Assembly (NCBI RefSeq): GCF_037975245.1
Contig: NC_092573.1
Coordinates: forward strand, 26,629,265 to 26,693,264
DNA length: 64,000 nt
Reading direction: 5' to 3'
Source of the DNA: Apostichopus japonicus
Taxonomy: Eukaryota > Echinodermata > Holothuroidea > Aspidochirotida > Stichopodidae
The notes beneath the pieces are model-generated. The model made no database searches and had not been told where the DNA came from. It saw only the letters and a list, made by a program, of their open reading frames with translations. Positions within the stretch are counted from its first letter, which is position 1, and each line of letters starts with the position of its first letter. Below are positions 15,401 to 30,400 of the stretch, one piece after another. The position numbers were made by a program, and so were the translations under genes.

Positions 15401-18400
15401 TCTTGCATTAAATTTATGATGAAAGCCGAGAATGCAAATGATGGCCTGCCTTGTCTGAGGTAATGAGTGAAGCTGAAGCTCTCAATGTATGCAAACATTT
15501 TAACTAAGTCAGCATGAGAAAAGTGAGGCATCTCTCCGTGCATAATGTCTGTGCTTTCTGGTCAAGGTGGAAGAAACAAAATTCAAGCATTAGTTATATC
15601 ACTTAGTATTAAAGCATATTAAATTGGCACTCACTCATGTAGAACAACTGTTGAGTAAATCAACATTAACAAAATCCCTCTCTTCCATGCATCTAATACA
15701 GTACTGCATTAATCCGAAAAGGGAACTCTCATATATAATAGTATCTCTATTTTCTGTATTAAGTCATACATCACTGGAAGGAATTGAAAGATGTTGAGTG
15801 CAACCATTTGCATCAACAGATCAAGCATATCCTATAGAAAGTTGTTTTTTCATTCATAACCATCTTTTAGATGAAATTTTTGATGAAAATTGAAATATTC
15901 ATTAACAACTAAGTTATACTTTAACTTTAAGTTCAAATACTCTTACCTGCCACATTGTTAGATGTTTGCCATGCAAAAGTTTTGGCACAATGCACTGGAA
16001 TGTTTCCCTATAAAAAGTGAACAAATGTGATGAAAGAAGGGAATGAGTTTATTATAGTTTTAGTGCTCATATCTAAGAACCTTTCATAACAAGATTTAAC
16101 CAGAAACAGAGAAAAATATTTAATCTCTTGGTGTTAGAATCTCTGGTGACTCTTGTTGTGTTTTACTAAAGGAACAATATACAGCTCAGCAGATGCAAGC
16201 CATCAACTCTCATGATACAGTCCTACTGTTCTACAATCATAGTAGACATAGCACATGTGAAAGTCAATTCATGCTTCTGCAATTGACAGGGACCTTTGCA
16301 TGTGATGGTCTACTATCGTGTTAGTCTACTATCATGTGACAGTCTACTCTCATGTGGCAGTCAACTCTCATGTAGCAGTCTACTCTCATGATTTATGTAC
16401 AAATATCAGGGACCTTTAATGTGACAGTCTATTCTCATAATATTATATACAAATATCATAGAACTTTTAATGTAACAGTCTACTCTCATGTGACCGTGTA
16501 TTCTCATGATACCATCTACAATTGTAAGGGACTAATTCATGTGAGTCTACTCTTATGTGGGTGTCTACTCATATACAAATATCAGGGACCCGTTCATGTG
16601 ACAGTCTACTCTAATGATTTATGTGCAAATTCCAGGGACCTCTCAATGTGACAGTTGACTCTCATGTATGATCTATGTAAAATGTCTGTGACCTTTCAAT
16701 GTGACAGTTTACTCTCACGTGACAGTCTACTCTCATAATATCACATAAAAATGTCAGGGACCTTTAATTTGAGTCTACTCTCACGTGACAGTCAACCCTC
16801 ATAATATCATATACAACTGTCAAGGAACTTTACATGTGACAGTCTACTCTCACATGACAGTCTACTCTCATGATTTATGTACAATTTTCTGTGACCTTTT
16901 AATGGGACAGTCTACTCACATAACAGCATACTCTCATGATTTTATGTACAAATGTCAGGGACCTATTCATGTGAGTCTACTCTCATGTAAAGTCTACTCT
17001 CATGTAAAGTCTACTCTCATGAAATAGTCTACTATCATATTTCTAAATATTTATACTTTGATATATATAATAATTTGCTTCAATCATCATAGACTTGTCT
17101 CCTACCTTTAGCAGCTGATAAACTGTGATATCTTGAGGAGGGATACCATCTTCCTCTCCTTGTGGAAATATTGCCCTCTGCAGTTTAGGATATGGCTTCA
17201 AACATTGTTCCAACATAATATGGTCAACTTTCCAAAGCTTTTCTGCACTTGTTGAGGGATTTAATGCCTATGGGAAAGCAAGAATTTACTCAGATGTAGT
17301 CTGTCCATGCAAGATAACAACATTAAACATTTAATGTTAGCAGTTACAGCTTCAATAAAGTCCAAGTGCCTTCACATTCCATAACCTTACATGTCTTTGA
17401 CCACACTTACACTAGACTTCAATCAAATTTGACATTTCAAATTCAGCCTGATACTGAACTTGCCACATTTTGCTTGGCGGGATCTATCAGAGTTTGGAAA
17501 TTAGCATAATCCAACAGTTTCCTTAGGATAAAGAGGAGTGAGATTGGAAATTAGCATAATCCAACAGTTTCCTTAGGATAAAGAGGAGTGAGATTGGAAA
17601 TTAGCATAATCCAACAGTTTCCTTAGGATAAAGAGGAGTGAGATTGGAAATTAGCATAATCCAACAGTTTCCTTAGGATAAAGAGGAGTGAGATTGGAAA
17701 TTAGCATAATCCAACAGTTTCCTTAGGATAAAGAGGAGTGAGATTGGAAATTAGCATAATCCAACAGTTTCCTTAGGATAAAGAGGAGTGAGATTGGAAA
17801 TTAGCATAATCCAACAGTTTCCTTAGGATAAAGAGGAGTGAGATTGGAAATTAGCATAATCCAACAGTTTCCTTAGGATAAAGAGGAGTGAGATTGGAAA
17901 TTAGCATAATCCAACAGTTTCCTTAGGATAAAGAGGAGTGAGATTGGAAATTAGCATAATCCAACAGTTTCCTTAGGATAAAGAGGAGTGAGATTGGGGG
18001 AGAGGGTGATGTCATTCCGTGGGTGATGCTTAATGACAATATCTTCCATTGAATGAGTAGACTTTGCACAAGGAATGTCTACCAAATGGACCCTACTGTT
18101 TATGGGCTTCATCATGAAAATACACAGGTAGATGCTGCACAGGGTATTACATATGAAACCACAGCAGGATCAGATATAAAATACAAGCATATGAGGACAC
18201 CCCCAGGCCTAGAAGGCTCACAGTGACAGTTTGATGGGTTTCATTCCAGCGTTTCATGAGAAAAAAAATCTTGAGGTAGTGCCTCACAATTTTGTTACTT
18301 GCTCATTTGGTAGGACATGTGTTATCAAGTTCCATTCAAATTATTTATTTCGTTAGGGAAGTCAGGTGAAATTAATTTTACAAAAATGTTTAAGTTTGTA

Positions 18401-21400
18401 AACTTGGAGTTTATTTGTTGAAGTTTGCATTACTTTGGATAATTTTTGTATTTTACCATAACATTTGACTGTGGAAATATTAAAAAGGTAAGCAAATATC
18501 TTTCAAATCTTATTCATGTGGGCCTATGAAATTATGCAAATAAAGCTATAAGTTTGAAAAGCAGTTCAGTAGGATTAGAGTGTAGGATGCAACATAGCCT
18601 ACTCCTATTCTCCTACTGTAATACAGGTTAGGCTTGCCCAGACACTATGTATGAAAGTTCAGGAGGGGAACAAATACTATATGGGGATAAGGAGGGTGAG
18701 AGTGGTTTGCTTTGATATTGTGGGGGTTAAAATGCAGAAGTGAGGCTCCCCTAAAATGTTTTGGAATACTAATTTAAAAGAAACCAAACTCTAAAGCTTG
18801 TTTTTCTATTTGTGATGCATTGAAAAATACTTGAAAATTTGGCCAGATTTAAAGAAAAATCTGGCTGAATTCAAGTATTGGAACACTACTCATATAATGT
18901 GGACTCTTCTGAGGAATAATGTTTTTACAACATTAGTACCACTACCAATATATACTAATACTGATTATGTCTCAGATGAAGTGTTCTAGAACAGTTCATT
19001 GTATTATTTTACTTGCAACCTACCTCAGTGATGTTGCCAGGAGCATAAAGTAATGTTGCCAAAGCAACAACAACATTACCATCTTGTAAGAGACTTGTAA
19101 CAGAAGGCTGGGCTACTGCTTGAAGGAGCCTGGAATTTGCTAGACTAGCTTGAAAGACAAGGGCTGGGTCTAAAACAGAAACAACACTTTGATAACATGA
19201 AATACAAAAGGCAAACAGCTGTTTAACTTTACATTCTGACGTTAAGCTCACAGTACCATTATTAAAAAATATTTCCATTAACATTTGACATTTGAAAGTT
19301 TAAGTGATCATGAAACCAATTTGGTTGACCAAATATATGAAGTATAATATACAAGATATGATACAGTCAACATTCTAAGCATGACCCAGGTACAAAAACT
19401 CCCTGACCACATATAGTAATGTAATTAATGGTATGTATGAACTGAATAAGAATTGCCCCAGGATGCTTTTCAGATGTCACTTTTACTCCTTCACATGGGA
19501 GCAAAGCATAGCAATCAAAAGAGTACTGTCTAATCAGATACATGGGAATAATGACTGATGGGTAAAGCATATCAAATTATGATTGAAACCACAACTTCAG
19601 AATTATTATTTAGTATACACAACAGTGATGGATTCCAATCATGAACATTTCCTACGATAACTGAAAATTTTGCAATGTGGTGAACTAAAATACTTATTTC
19701 TTGTCTGTACGTTGGTACTAGAACAATTTCCAATGACACAAAAAGTCATTTACTAGTTTGGATCTTCTAGGTAGCAATAAAAGCTTCCAGTGTTATTATT
19801 ATTTACTGTCTACAATGCATACTGTTGTGTACATCAAACAATATATGTAGATAACAGGACCAATAATAAGATAAAAGCATCAGGCTAGTAACTCTATAAA
19901 GGTAAAGGCACAACCACAGCAAGTCTGGATGGATAGCTGTAGAATTATCATCCAAACACTGACTTGTATGGTTACATTATGGCTAGTAACTCTATAAAGG
20001 TAAAGGCACAACCACAGCAAGTCTGGATGAATAGCTGTAGAATTATCATCCAAACACTGACTTGTATTGTTACATTATGGCTAGGAACTCTATAAAGGTA
20101 AAGGCACAACCACAGCAAGTCTGGATGGATAGCTGCAGAATTATCATCCAAACACTGACTTGTATTGTTACATTATGGCTAGTAACTCTATAAAGGTAAA
20201 GGCACAACCACAGCAAGTCTGGATGGATAGCTGTAGAATTATCATCCAAACACTGACTTGTATTGTTACATTATGGCTAGTAACTCTATAAAGGTAAAGG
20301 CACAACCACAGCAAGTCTGGATGGATAGCTGTAGAATTATCATCCAAACACTGACTTGTATTGTTACATTATGGCTAGTAACTCTATAAAGGTAAAGGCA
20401 CAACCACAGCAAGTCTGGATGGATAGCTGTAGAATTATCATCCAAACACTGACTTGTATTGTTACATTATGGCTAGTAACTCTATAAAGGTAAAGGCACA
20501 ACCACAGCAAGTCTGGATGGATAGCTTTAGAATGATCATCCAAACACTGACTTGTATGGTTACATTATGGCTAGTAACTCTATAAAGGTAAAGGCACAAC
20601 CACAGCAAGTCTGGATGGATAGCTGTAGAATTATCCAAACACTGACTTGTATGGTTACATTATGGCTAGTAACTCTATAAAGGTAAAGGCACAACCACAG
20701 CAAGTCTGGGTGGATAGCTGTGGAATTATCCAAACACTGACTTGTATGGTTACATTATGGCTAGTAACTCTATAAAGGTAAAGGCACAACCACAGCAAGT
20801 CTGGATGGATAGCTGTGGAATTATCCAAACACTGACTTGTATGGTTACATTATGGCTAGTAACTCTATAAAGGTTAAGGCACAACCACAGCAAGTCTGGA
20901 TGGATAGCTTTAGAATTATCATCCAAACACTGACTTGTATTGTTACATTATGGCTAGTAACTCTATAAAGGTAAAGGCACAACCACAGCAAGTCTGGATG
21001 GATAGCTGTGGAATTATCCAAACACTGACTTGTATGGTTACATTATGGCTAGTAACTCTATAAAGGTAAAGGCACAACCACAGCAAGTCTGGATGGATAG
21101 CTGTAGAATTATCATCCAAACACTGACTTGTATTGTTACATTATGGCTAGTAACTCTATAAAGGTAAAGGCACAACCACAGCAAGTCTGGATGGATAGCT
21201 GTAGAATGATCATCCAAACACTGACTTGTATGGTTACATTATGGCTAGTAACTCTATAAAGGTAAAGGCACAACCACAGCAAGTCTGGATGGATAGCTGT
21301 AGAATTATCCAAACACTGACTTGTATGGTTACATTATGGCTAGTAACTCTATAAAGGTAAAGGCACAACCACAGCAAGTCTGGATGGATAGCTGTGGAAT

Positions 21401-24400
21401 TATCCAAACACTGACTTGTATGGTTACATTATGGCTAGTAACTCTATAAAGGTTAAGGCACAACCACAGCAAGTCTGGATGGATAGCTTTAGAATTATCA
21501 TCCAAACACTGACTTGTATTGTTACATTATGGCTAGTAACTCTATAAAGGTAAAGGCACAACCACAGCAAGTCTGGATGAATAGCTGTAGAATTATCCAA
21601 ACACTGACTTGTATGGTTACATTATGGCTAGTAACTCTATAAAGGTAAAGGCACAACCACAGCAAGTCTGGATGGATAGCTGTGGAATTATCATCCAAAC
21701 ACTGACTTGTATTGTTACATTATGGCTAGTAACTCTATAAAGGTAAAGGCACAACCACAGCAAGTCTGGATGGATAGCTTTAGAATTATCATCCAAACAC
21801 TGACTTGTATTGTTACATTATGGCTAGTAACTCTATAAAGGTAAAGGCACAATCACAGCAAGTCTGGATGGATAGCTGTAGAATTATCCAAACACTGACT
21901 TGTATGGTTACATTATGGCTAGTAACTCTATAAAGGTTAAGGCACAACCACAGCAAGTCTGGATGGATAGCTTTAGAATTATCATCCAAACACTGACTTG
22001 TATTGTTACATTATGGCTAGTAACTCTATAAAGGTTAAGGCACAACCACAGCAAGTCTGGATGGATAGCTGTGGAATTATCATCCAAACACTGACTTGTA
22101 TTGTTACATTATGGCTAGTAACTCTATAAAGGTAAAGGCACAACCACAGCAAGTCTGGATGGATAGCTGTAGAATTATCATCCAAACACTGACTTGTATT
22201 GTTACATTATGGCTAGTAACTCTATAAAGGTTAAGGCACAACCACAGCAACTGGATGGATAGCTTTAGAATTATCATCCAAACACTGACTTGTATTGTTA
22301 CATTATGGCTAGTAACTCTATAAAGGTAAAGGCACAACCACAGCAAGTCTGGATGGATAGCTGTAGAATGATCATCCAAACACTGACTTGTGTGGTTACA
22401 TTTTGTAAATTCATCAGGAGTTGGCTTTAAAAGAGAAAGTGAGGTGTCAACCATGAAAACAGTTTCTTACTTTTTTTCAAGCTAACAGAATCCACAAACA
22501 CACATGTCTAACCTTGAATATTAGATGATGTCGCACATTATCAGAAAAAACCGGAATTTTTCCATATGTAATTTTCAACTTCTTTGTCCCTTCATATACA
22601 CTTCTCTTTGCATACTCATACTTAAAAAAAAAACTTGCTCCATCAAAGATTTCATAAGGTAAAGATTCAGAAATTTCTCACCTGTAGCCTGCTTTCCAAT
22701 CCATCTGAAGTTTAACAAAATTTCCAACCAAGGTACATCAGACATTGGCAGTTGCATATTGAGGACTTCATTTTCAGAGAGGCATAAACTGTAACAAATT
22801 AGACAACATATAGCTGCTGATACAACTGCAATGATACATGTGTATAAGCAGTTGACACTATTACACTATAATGTTCCGTAACTGAAGATTTCACAGATGT
22901 AAAGTTAACTGTACATGATGTGTACAGCTGATGACTGCATTGTAGTATAGTTATGATGAATTCCTTACAAGACAGATCTGTACATGTGTACAGCTGATGA
23001 CTGCATTGTAGTATAGTTATGATGAATTCCTTACAAGACAGATCTGTACATGTGTACAGCTGATGACTGCATTGTAGTATAGTTATGATGAATTCCTTAC
23101 AAGACAGATCTGTACATGTGTACAGCTGATGACTGCATTGTAGTATAGTTATGATGAATTCCTTACAAGACAGATCTGTACATGTGTACAGCTGATGACT
23201 GCATTGTAGTATAGTTATGATGAATTCCTTACAAGACAGATCTGTACATGTGTACAGCTGATGACTGCATTGTAGTATAGTTATGATGAATTCCTTACAA
23301 GACAGATCTGTACATGTGTACAGCTGATGACTGCATTGTAGTATAGTTATGATGAATTCCTTACAAGACAGATCTGTACATGTGTACAGCTGATGACTGC
23401 ATTGTAGTATAGTTATGATGAATTCCTTACAAGACAGATCTGTACATGTGTACAGCTGATGACTGCATTGTAGTATAGTTATGATGAATTCCTTACAAGA
23501 CAGATCTGTACATGTGTACAGCTGATGACTGCATTGTAGTATAGTTATGATGAATTCCTTACAAGACAGATCTGTACATGTGTACAGCTGATGACTGCAT
23601 TGTAGTATAGTTATGATGAATTCCTTACAAGACAGATCTGTACATGTGTACAGCTGATGACTGCATTGTAGTATAGTTATGATGAATTCCTTACAAGACA
23701 GATCTGTACATGTGTACAGCTGATGACTGCATTGTAGTATAGTTATGATGAATTCCTTACAAGACAGATCTGTACATGTGTACAGCTGATGACTGCATTG
23801 TAGTATAGTTATGATGAATTCCTTACAAGACAGATCTGTACATGTGTACAGCTGATGACTGCATTGTAGTATAGTTATGATGAATTCCTTACAAGACAGA
23901 TCTGATGATGTAAGGTATACATTTCTATAGCTGATGGTGTTACTATTACTATGATGTTTAGCTGTGTACAATATGGCTAATGCTATCACAGATGTTATGA
24001 TACAAATTGTACCTTTGCATAGCTGGCAGTATGACAGTTAATTATGATGCATGGTTGTGTATGATACAATTAAATGCCATCACAGAGATTATAATATACA
24101 TGTTACTTTTGCATAACTGACAGTATGTGAATGTCACTATGCTGTATAGCTATACCGAAAGAAACTGTTTCACATTCTACCTTGTACTGTATTAGATGTG
24201 AAGTTGAAAGTGCTGAATAAATAACTTTCTTTCAGCATCTCTTAGTTCTAATAAATAGCATATTTACAGCTTCACCTAACTAGATCAGAACAAGCTGGGC
24301 AAGGCATTCAGTAACACATAACACCATGCTAAGGAACTATTGGTGCCATCTCCTAAGCTTTGCATGCATTAACCCCTGTGATTCCTACTGCATTAACTCT

Positions 24401-27400
24401 GGATAGATAGCTAAAGAAACAAATGAGGTATTCACTTTGTATTAAATCCAAGATTAACTTCTAAATGTCATCCATTTACCTGGAACCACAAATATTGAAG
24501 AGGATGGTAATGTCTTTCTAACAACCTCTCTGGCTGAGAATAATTATCACTTACAGCAAATTGAATTTCTTTCATGATTGATAAAAATAAGAACTCTATC
24601 AACTTTAAGTCCCTTTCAATCTTACCTATAGAATTCAATGAAGATATACAAAACTGATGGTAAGTGTTGGTGGATACAATAGTTAATAAACCACTGGTTA
24701 AAGCTGTTTACAAACATCTGACCCTCTGGAACCCTGGTCAGTATGTGTGGTGATACTAACAGTTGTCCACTCCTCACCAGACGACATAACAGTTGATTAA
24801 ATGATGAAATCTCTTCACTAAGAAATATGCCAAGTCTGTGAATGAGATCAATGTAAAGGGAAGATGTTGAGTGATTCTATCATACACAATGTTTGAAGTA
24901 AAAACAACCTGTAAAATTTAAGAGGTTAGAAATGCAGATGCAATTAGCAAGAATGGTAATTATGGAACGACTCAACTGTCCCAGAGATATTGATGTTGGC
25001 AAATACTATTATTTTAATGGAGGCCACAAACTTAGACACACATCGTAGAAGAGCACCTCCAGGTGGCCAAGCTAAATGAGATCCTTTCATTCAAGACTGC
25101 CTTCCTATGAATTTTAAATGTATATTTATGCTGGCAGGGTCATTGCAAGTAGCCAGGAGGAGGCCACAAACTTAGACACACATCGTAGAAGAGCACCTCC
25201 AGGTGGCCAAGCTAAATGAGATCCTTTCATTTAAGACTGCCTTCCTATGAATTTTAAATATATATTTATGCTGGCAGAGTCATTGCAAGTAGCCAGGAGG
25301 AGGCCACAAACTTAGACACACATCATAGAAGAGCACCTCCAGGTGGCCCAGCTAAATGAGATCCTTCCATTTAAGACTGCCTTCCTATGAATTTTAAATG
25401 TATATTTATGCTGGCAGGGTCATTGCAAGTAGCCAGGAGGAGGCCACAAACTTAGACACACATCGTAGAAGAGCACCTCCAGGTGGCCAAGCTAAATGAG
25501 ATCCTTTCATTTAAGACTGCCTTCCTATGAATTTTAAATGTATATTTATGCAGGCAGGGTCATTGCAAGTAGCCAGGAGGAGGCCACAAACTTAGACACA
25601 CATCGTAGAAGAGCACCTCCAGGTGGCCAAGCTAAATGAGATCCTTCCATTTAAGACTGCCTTCCTATGAATTTTAAATGTATACTGATGCTGGCAGGGT
25701 CATTGCAAGTAGCCAGGAAAATGTAAGTCACAATATTTGTTACATGTTGGTTTCACTTTGTCTTTGTGTTCAGTGGTTGCGTTTACAACATCTGTACACC
25801 TGCTATATGCATAACATACATCTCAATTAATGTGTCTATCAATTCTTGTATTCAGCTCTGCACTAAATACATCTTCTGATTTATCATTGTCATTTATTCA
25901 TATCATGAATACAAACGCAGCAACAATAAAGATGAGGCCTTTACAAATGTGGAATTCAAGGGTCAATGTGGGGAGTTGTGCATTATGAAATAAACCAAAA
26001 ATGCAACCAGAACACCAGTTGGCTTCGGGATTCTTGCCACATTTCACATGAGCACATTCAACTATCACACTGCACACAAGAATATTAGGGTTGGCTATTA
26101 CTGACTTCTAGTGATCAGCATTGTTCTTGCAGCAATGTATTTTACCATACAACCTTACAAAGTTTTCATTGACTCCAAATGACTTTTACCCCCATCAATT
26201 TCAACAAGGTTCTTGTACTCAACAAGGGTGATTAACACATCAAGAATGAAGTGCATCCATGCTTCCAATTTGAGTAAATGTGTTTAAATGTTTCAGACAA
26301 TAACCTCTGTCTACCCCAAATAAGCCTTTACCTCCACCAAATTTCAACAGGGTACTTGTATTCACCAAGGAGTATCTACATACAAAGTGTGAACCTCGTG
26401 CAAGTTTCACTTAGTTATCGTGTTTATAAGGTATTCAGGGTTTGACCACAAATACCTTCAATACTTTCAGGTACTCACCAGTGGCATTTACATATCAAGT
26501 GTTTATAAGGTATTCAGGGTTTGACCTCAAAACTTAAAACTGCATCAGTCAAATAATTAATATAATACTTTTATGGTTCTCAGTAGTCCAGTTACTGTAC
26601 CTGGCCATTTCACCAAGAACCCTCTCCTTAAAGTATGTAGTGCAATAATCCATTCTGTTAACAAAATCTCTCTCAAGAATAAGGTTCTGGAGAATGGGGG
26701 CAATCTGAGGTAGACTCCCAGAAATTGTTACAGTTGATGATGAGAAAGTGTATTCTATCCAGCTTTTCAGAGTAATCCAGTCCTCATGTGCTAATAGAAA
26801 CTGCCAAGCTGACTCAGATGCTATTGACCACATCGTGGATAAATCTAGACAAAAACAAGATATTACATTTGTGTCAAATCATCACAACATGGCCATTTTT
26901 ATTTGTGTACCAGGTTATGAAATGCAATGTATATTTGCAAGGTTAGTTCCTGGCACAAAACAAATATTATCGCAAGTTACATATGAATCATTTATAGGTC
27001 CCTTGATATTTGAACAACTTTTAAATACAACTTAGTTTAGTTGATCTACACACACCACTCCACTGATGGAATACAGCAACTGTCTCTTGACTTTAAATGC
27101 TCATTAGCAACAAGACTGCCCACATAAAAAGCTGTGGATCAATATCATACAACATCAAGTTTGACATTAATCATAACAGATCATAGTGCAGTGATAATTT
27201 TAAATCAAAATACCATACTAACCCCTGCCCTTTGAGTGAATTGACCTTTCCAGAAGTATACGATCCTTTGTAGTTTTGTTCCAATACTTGATCCAATCAA
27301 ACAAGACATGTGCATAGTTGAAGTTTTCACAGTTTGGTGTCTCTGATGACAGCACAATTTCACCAGTCCTCAAATTATCAGCAAGAAATCTCTCACATTT

Positions 27401-30400
27401 TGTATTTTGTAGGGAAGGCAATTTGAGGGCATCATCTTTCCACAGACTAAAATAAAACCAAATATTGTATTATGCATAAATACCAGTATCTTTGTTAAGT
27501 TTTAATGGCATCTCTGAAACTATTTGAAATTAATTCAATTTGAATTTGAACTGATATAACAAAGGTAAAGAATTGAAAAAAATGAGTTTTGCCTTTACGG
27601 AGTATCATAGATGACCCAATTAAGAGTGAGTACACACTATTTGAAAACTACAAAACCTTCATGAGAGTCAAGTAGCAATTCCCTCTTTTTGGGACCACAA
27701 TGAATATTTTCCACATGATGCTTTGACTCAGAGATAAACAACTCACCAGCTTTAACAAGGTCCAAAACCTCAAGTTTCAAATATCAAATGACTGAGAGGT
27801 GTCAGAGAGTATCTAATATTCAACATAACCAGATAATTCACCAAAAATACTTATAACATAAGAACTATAGAGACATCTTATGCGCACAAATAACACCAAC
27901 AATTATTTTACATAATGAATTAGGATGACATTTTTTTCCTGATGACTAACACCAAACCAGCAAACACTTTATATAATTACAGATCCAATGGGAATATTGA
28001 GATAATTTATGGTTAGACAGTCCAGGAAATATAACCATGCTTTGTTCATTCTGGATGAAGGTGAAAACAAAGTATTGGACTACTTCTCACTATCTCAAGA
28101 TGTAAAATGACATAAAATGGGAATATTGAGATAATTTATGGTAAGACAGTCCAGGAAATATAACCATACTTTGTTCATTCTGGATGAAGGTTAAAAAAAA
28201 CTATTGGACTACTTCTCACTATCTCAAGATGTAAAATGACATAAAATGGGAATATTGAGATAATTTATGGGTCCAGGAAATATAACCATGCTTTGTTCAT
28301 TCTGGATGAAAAAAAAACAATTGGACTACTTCTCACTCTCTCAAGATGTTAAATGACATAAAATGGGAATATTGAGATAATTTATGGTAAGACGGTCCAG
28401 GAAATATAATCATGCTTTGTTCATTCTGGATGAAGGTGAAAAAAAACAATTGGACTACTTCTCACTATCATAAGATGTAAAATGACATAAAATACCTCAT
28501 TAAACCTTCCTCAGCTAGGTTCTTGGCTTTCTCAAATGACTGGCAGGTGTAGAGTCTTTCCAAGCTACTGATGAATAGACAGACATTGCTCTCTTGGGTT
28601 GAAATATGACCTTTTCCCCTCAGTTCCTGTACAAGGAAGTCTCTAAGACTACTATTAGCTGAGAAGAAGCATATCTTCTTCAGCTCACTAGGAACATCAA
28701 AACCCTGGAAAGACACAGAAATTGATCTTTGTTTATAACACTCTGGTGATGCACTAGCTACATCAGCTTTATGATTACCAAAAAATAGAAGAAAAAAATA
28801 TATATATAAAAGTCAGCTGTCCCTAACTAAGTTCACAACGGATACTTCAAATACTTGCATTTTCTGTTCAACTGAAAACCTTTAGAGAGCATTCAAGCTT
28901 TAAATTATTATTCCATCTTCATTTTCATGCTTGATGAACACACACTGAAATGACATAATGACCAAATACAAATTCAACATTCATGTGTCTGCCAATTTTT
29001 CCTTTCTTGCAATATCCCTCATAAATAGCATAGATGTAAACCTCTGCTAATCTCAATGCACATTTCCTCATTAATAATGGGCATTTCAGACTGAAATCAA
29101 GAAACATGTTACAATGGTCTGTCATACTAATGGATGTTATCTATATAGTAAACCACTGTGTACAATTGAACAAATATCCAAGGAAAATTGCAAACACACA
29201 TAGAATATGGTATAATTACACTTTTGCCACACATGTCATTATAAATATACCTGTCATTCCGTTATAACACACTGGGTTGCAATCATGTTTAATACTCTAC
29301 ATAAAGATGTCAACCAATCTTTTTAGCAATTATTTTTTTCACATGGTATTAAACTTTTGACACCAAATGATGTTTGACCTTTACCAATTTTGATATGGAT
29401 CATATACTCACCAACTAGGATCTACATTGCAATTAAGAACGTCATCCAGACTTCACTTTGTGAGCAATCATGTTTTCAAAGTTTTTGGTCTTTAACATCT
29501 ACTGACCTCAAATGACCTCCACAAATTTCAAACAGATCTTGTATTAATCAATGGGGATCCACATACTTTGTATGAACTTCAAAAAAGTGTTACATGAGTG
29601 ATCTTGTTTACAAAGTTTCTGGCTTTGACTTCAAATGACCTTTGACCTCCACCAATTTCAGTAGGGTTCTTGTACTTGCCAAGATGGGTATACCTATGAC
29701 GTATGAACTTAATGCAAGCTTCTGCTTGCAAATCATATTGTTTACAAGGTTTTCAGTAATTAACTAGCTTGACCTCAAATGACCTTTTTCGCCTCCACCG
29801 ATTTCAATAGTTCCTTGTACTCACCATAAGAGAGCTACATACCAAGTGTTAAATTCATTGAAGTTTCACTTTTGAGTTATTGTGGTTAAATTGACATATG
29901 TGACCTTTTCAACTGAGATTTCAACAGGGTTCTTATACTCAATAAGGTGCATCTATCGACCCAAACATGAAGTTTATCCATGATGTATTATATTGAGTTA
30001 TCATGTTCACAAGCCAATGCATGACACACACAAACACACACGCACACTGTAACCATCACATAGGTGCCTTTTGCCTTCGACAAGGAATCAAAAACTTTTT
30101 CTACTGCAATATTCAGGACTTGGCTGTATTGAATCACTCTGTCATCGCATGTCCATCCATTTTGTAATGCTCATAATACAAACACACGCACACTGTAACC
30201 ATCACATAGGTGCCTTTTGCCTTCGACAAGAAATCAAAAAATTTTTTACTGCAATATTCAGGACTTGGCTGTATTGAATCACTCTGTCATCACATGTTCA
30301 TCCATTTTGTAATGCTCATAAAACAAATACTGTTATAAATATGAGTAAATTAAATGACTTACCATATTACGGAACATAGTTTGAGCAGTTTCAATGTTAC

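Noticed and set aside
17494-28494. CRISPR-like arrays
   Set aside because: Units are head-to-tail with no unique spacers, in a eukaryotic intron.
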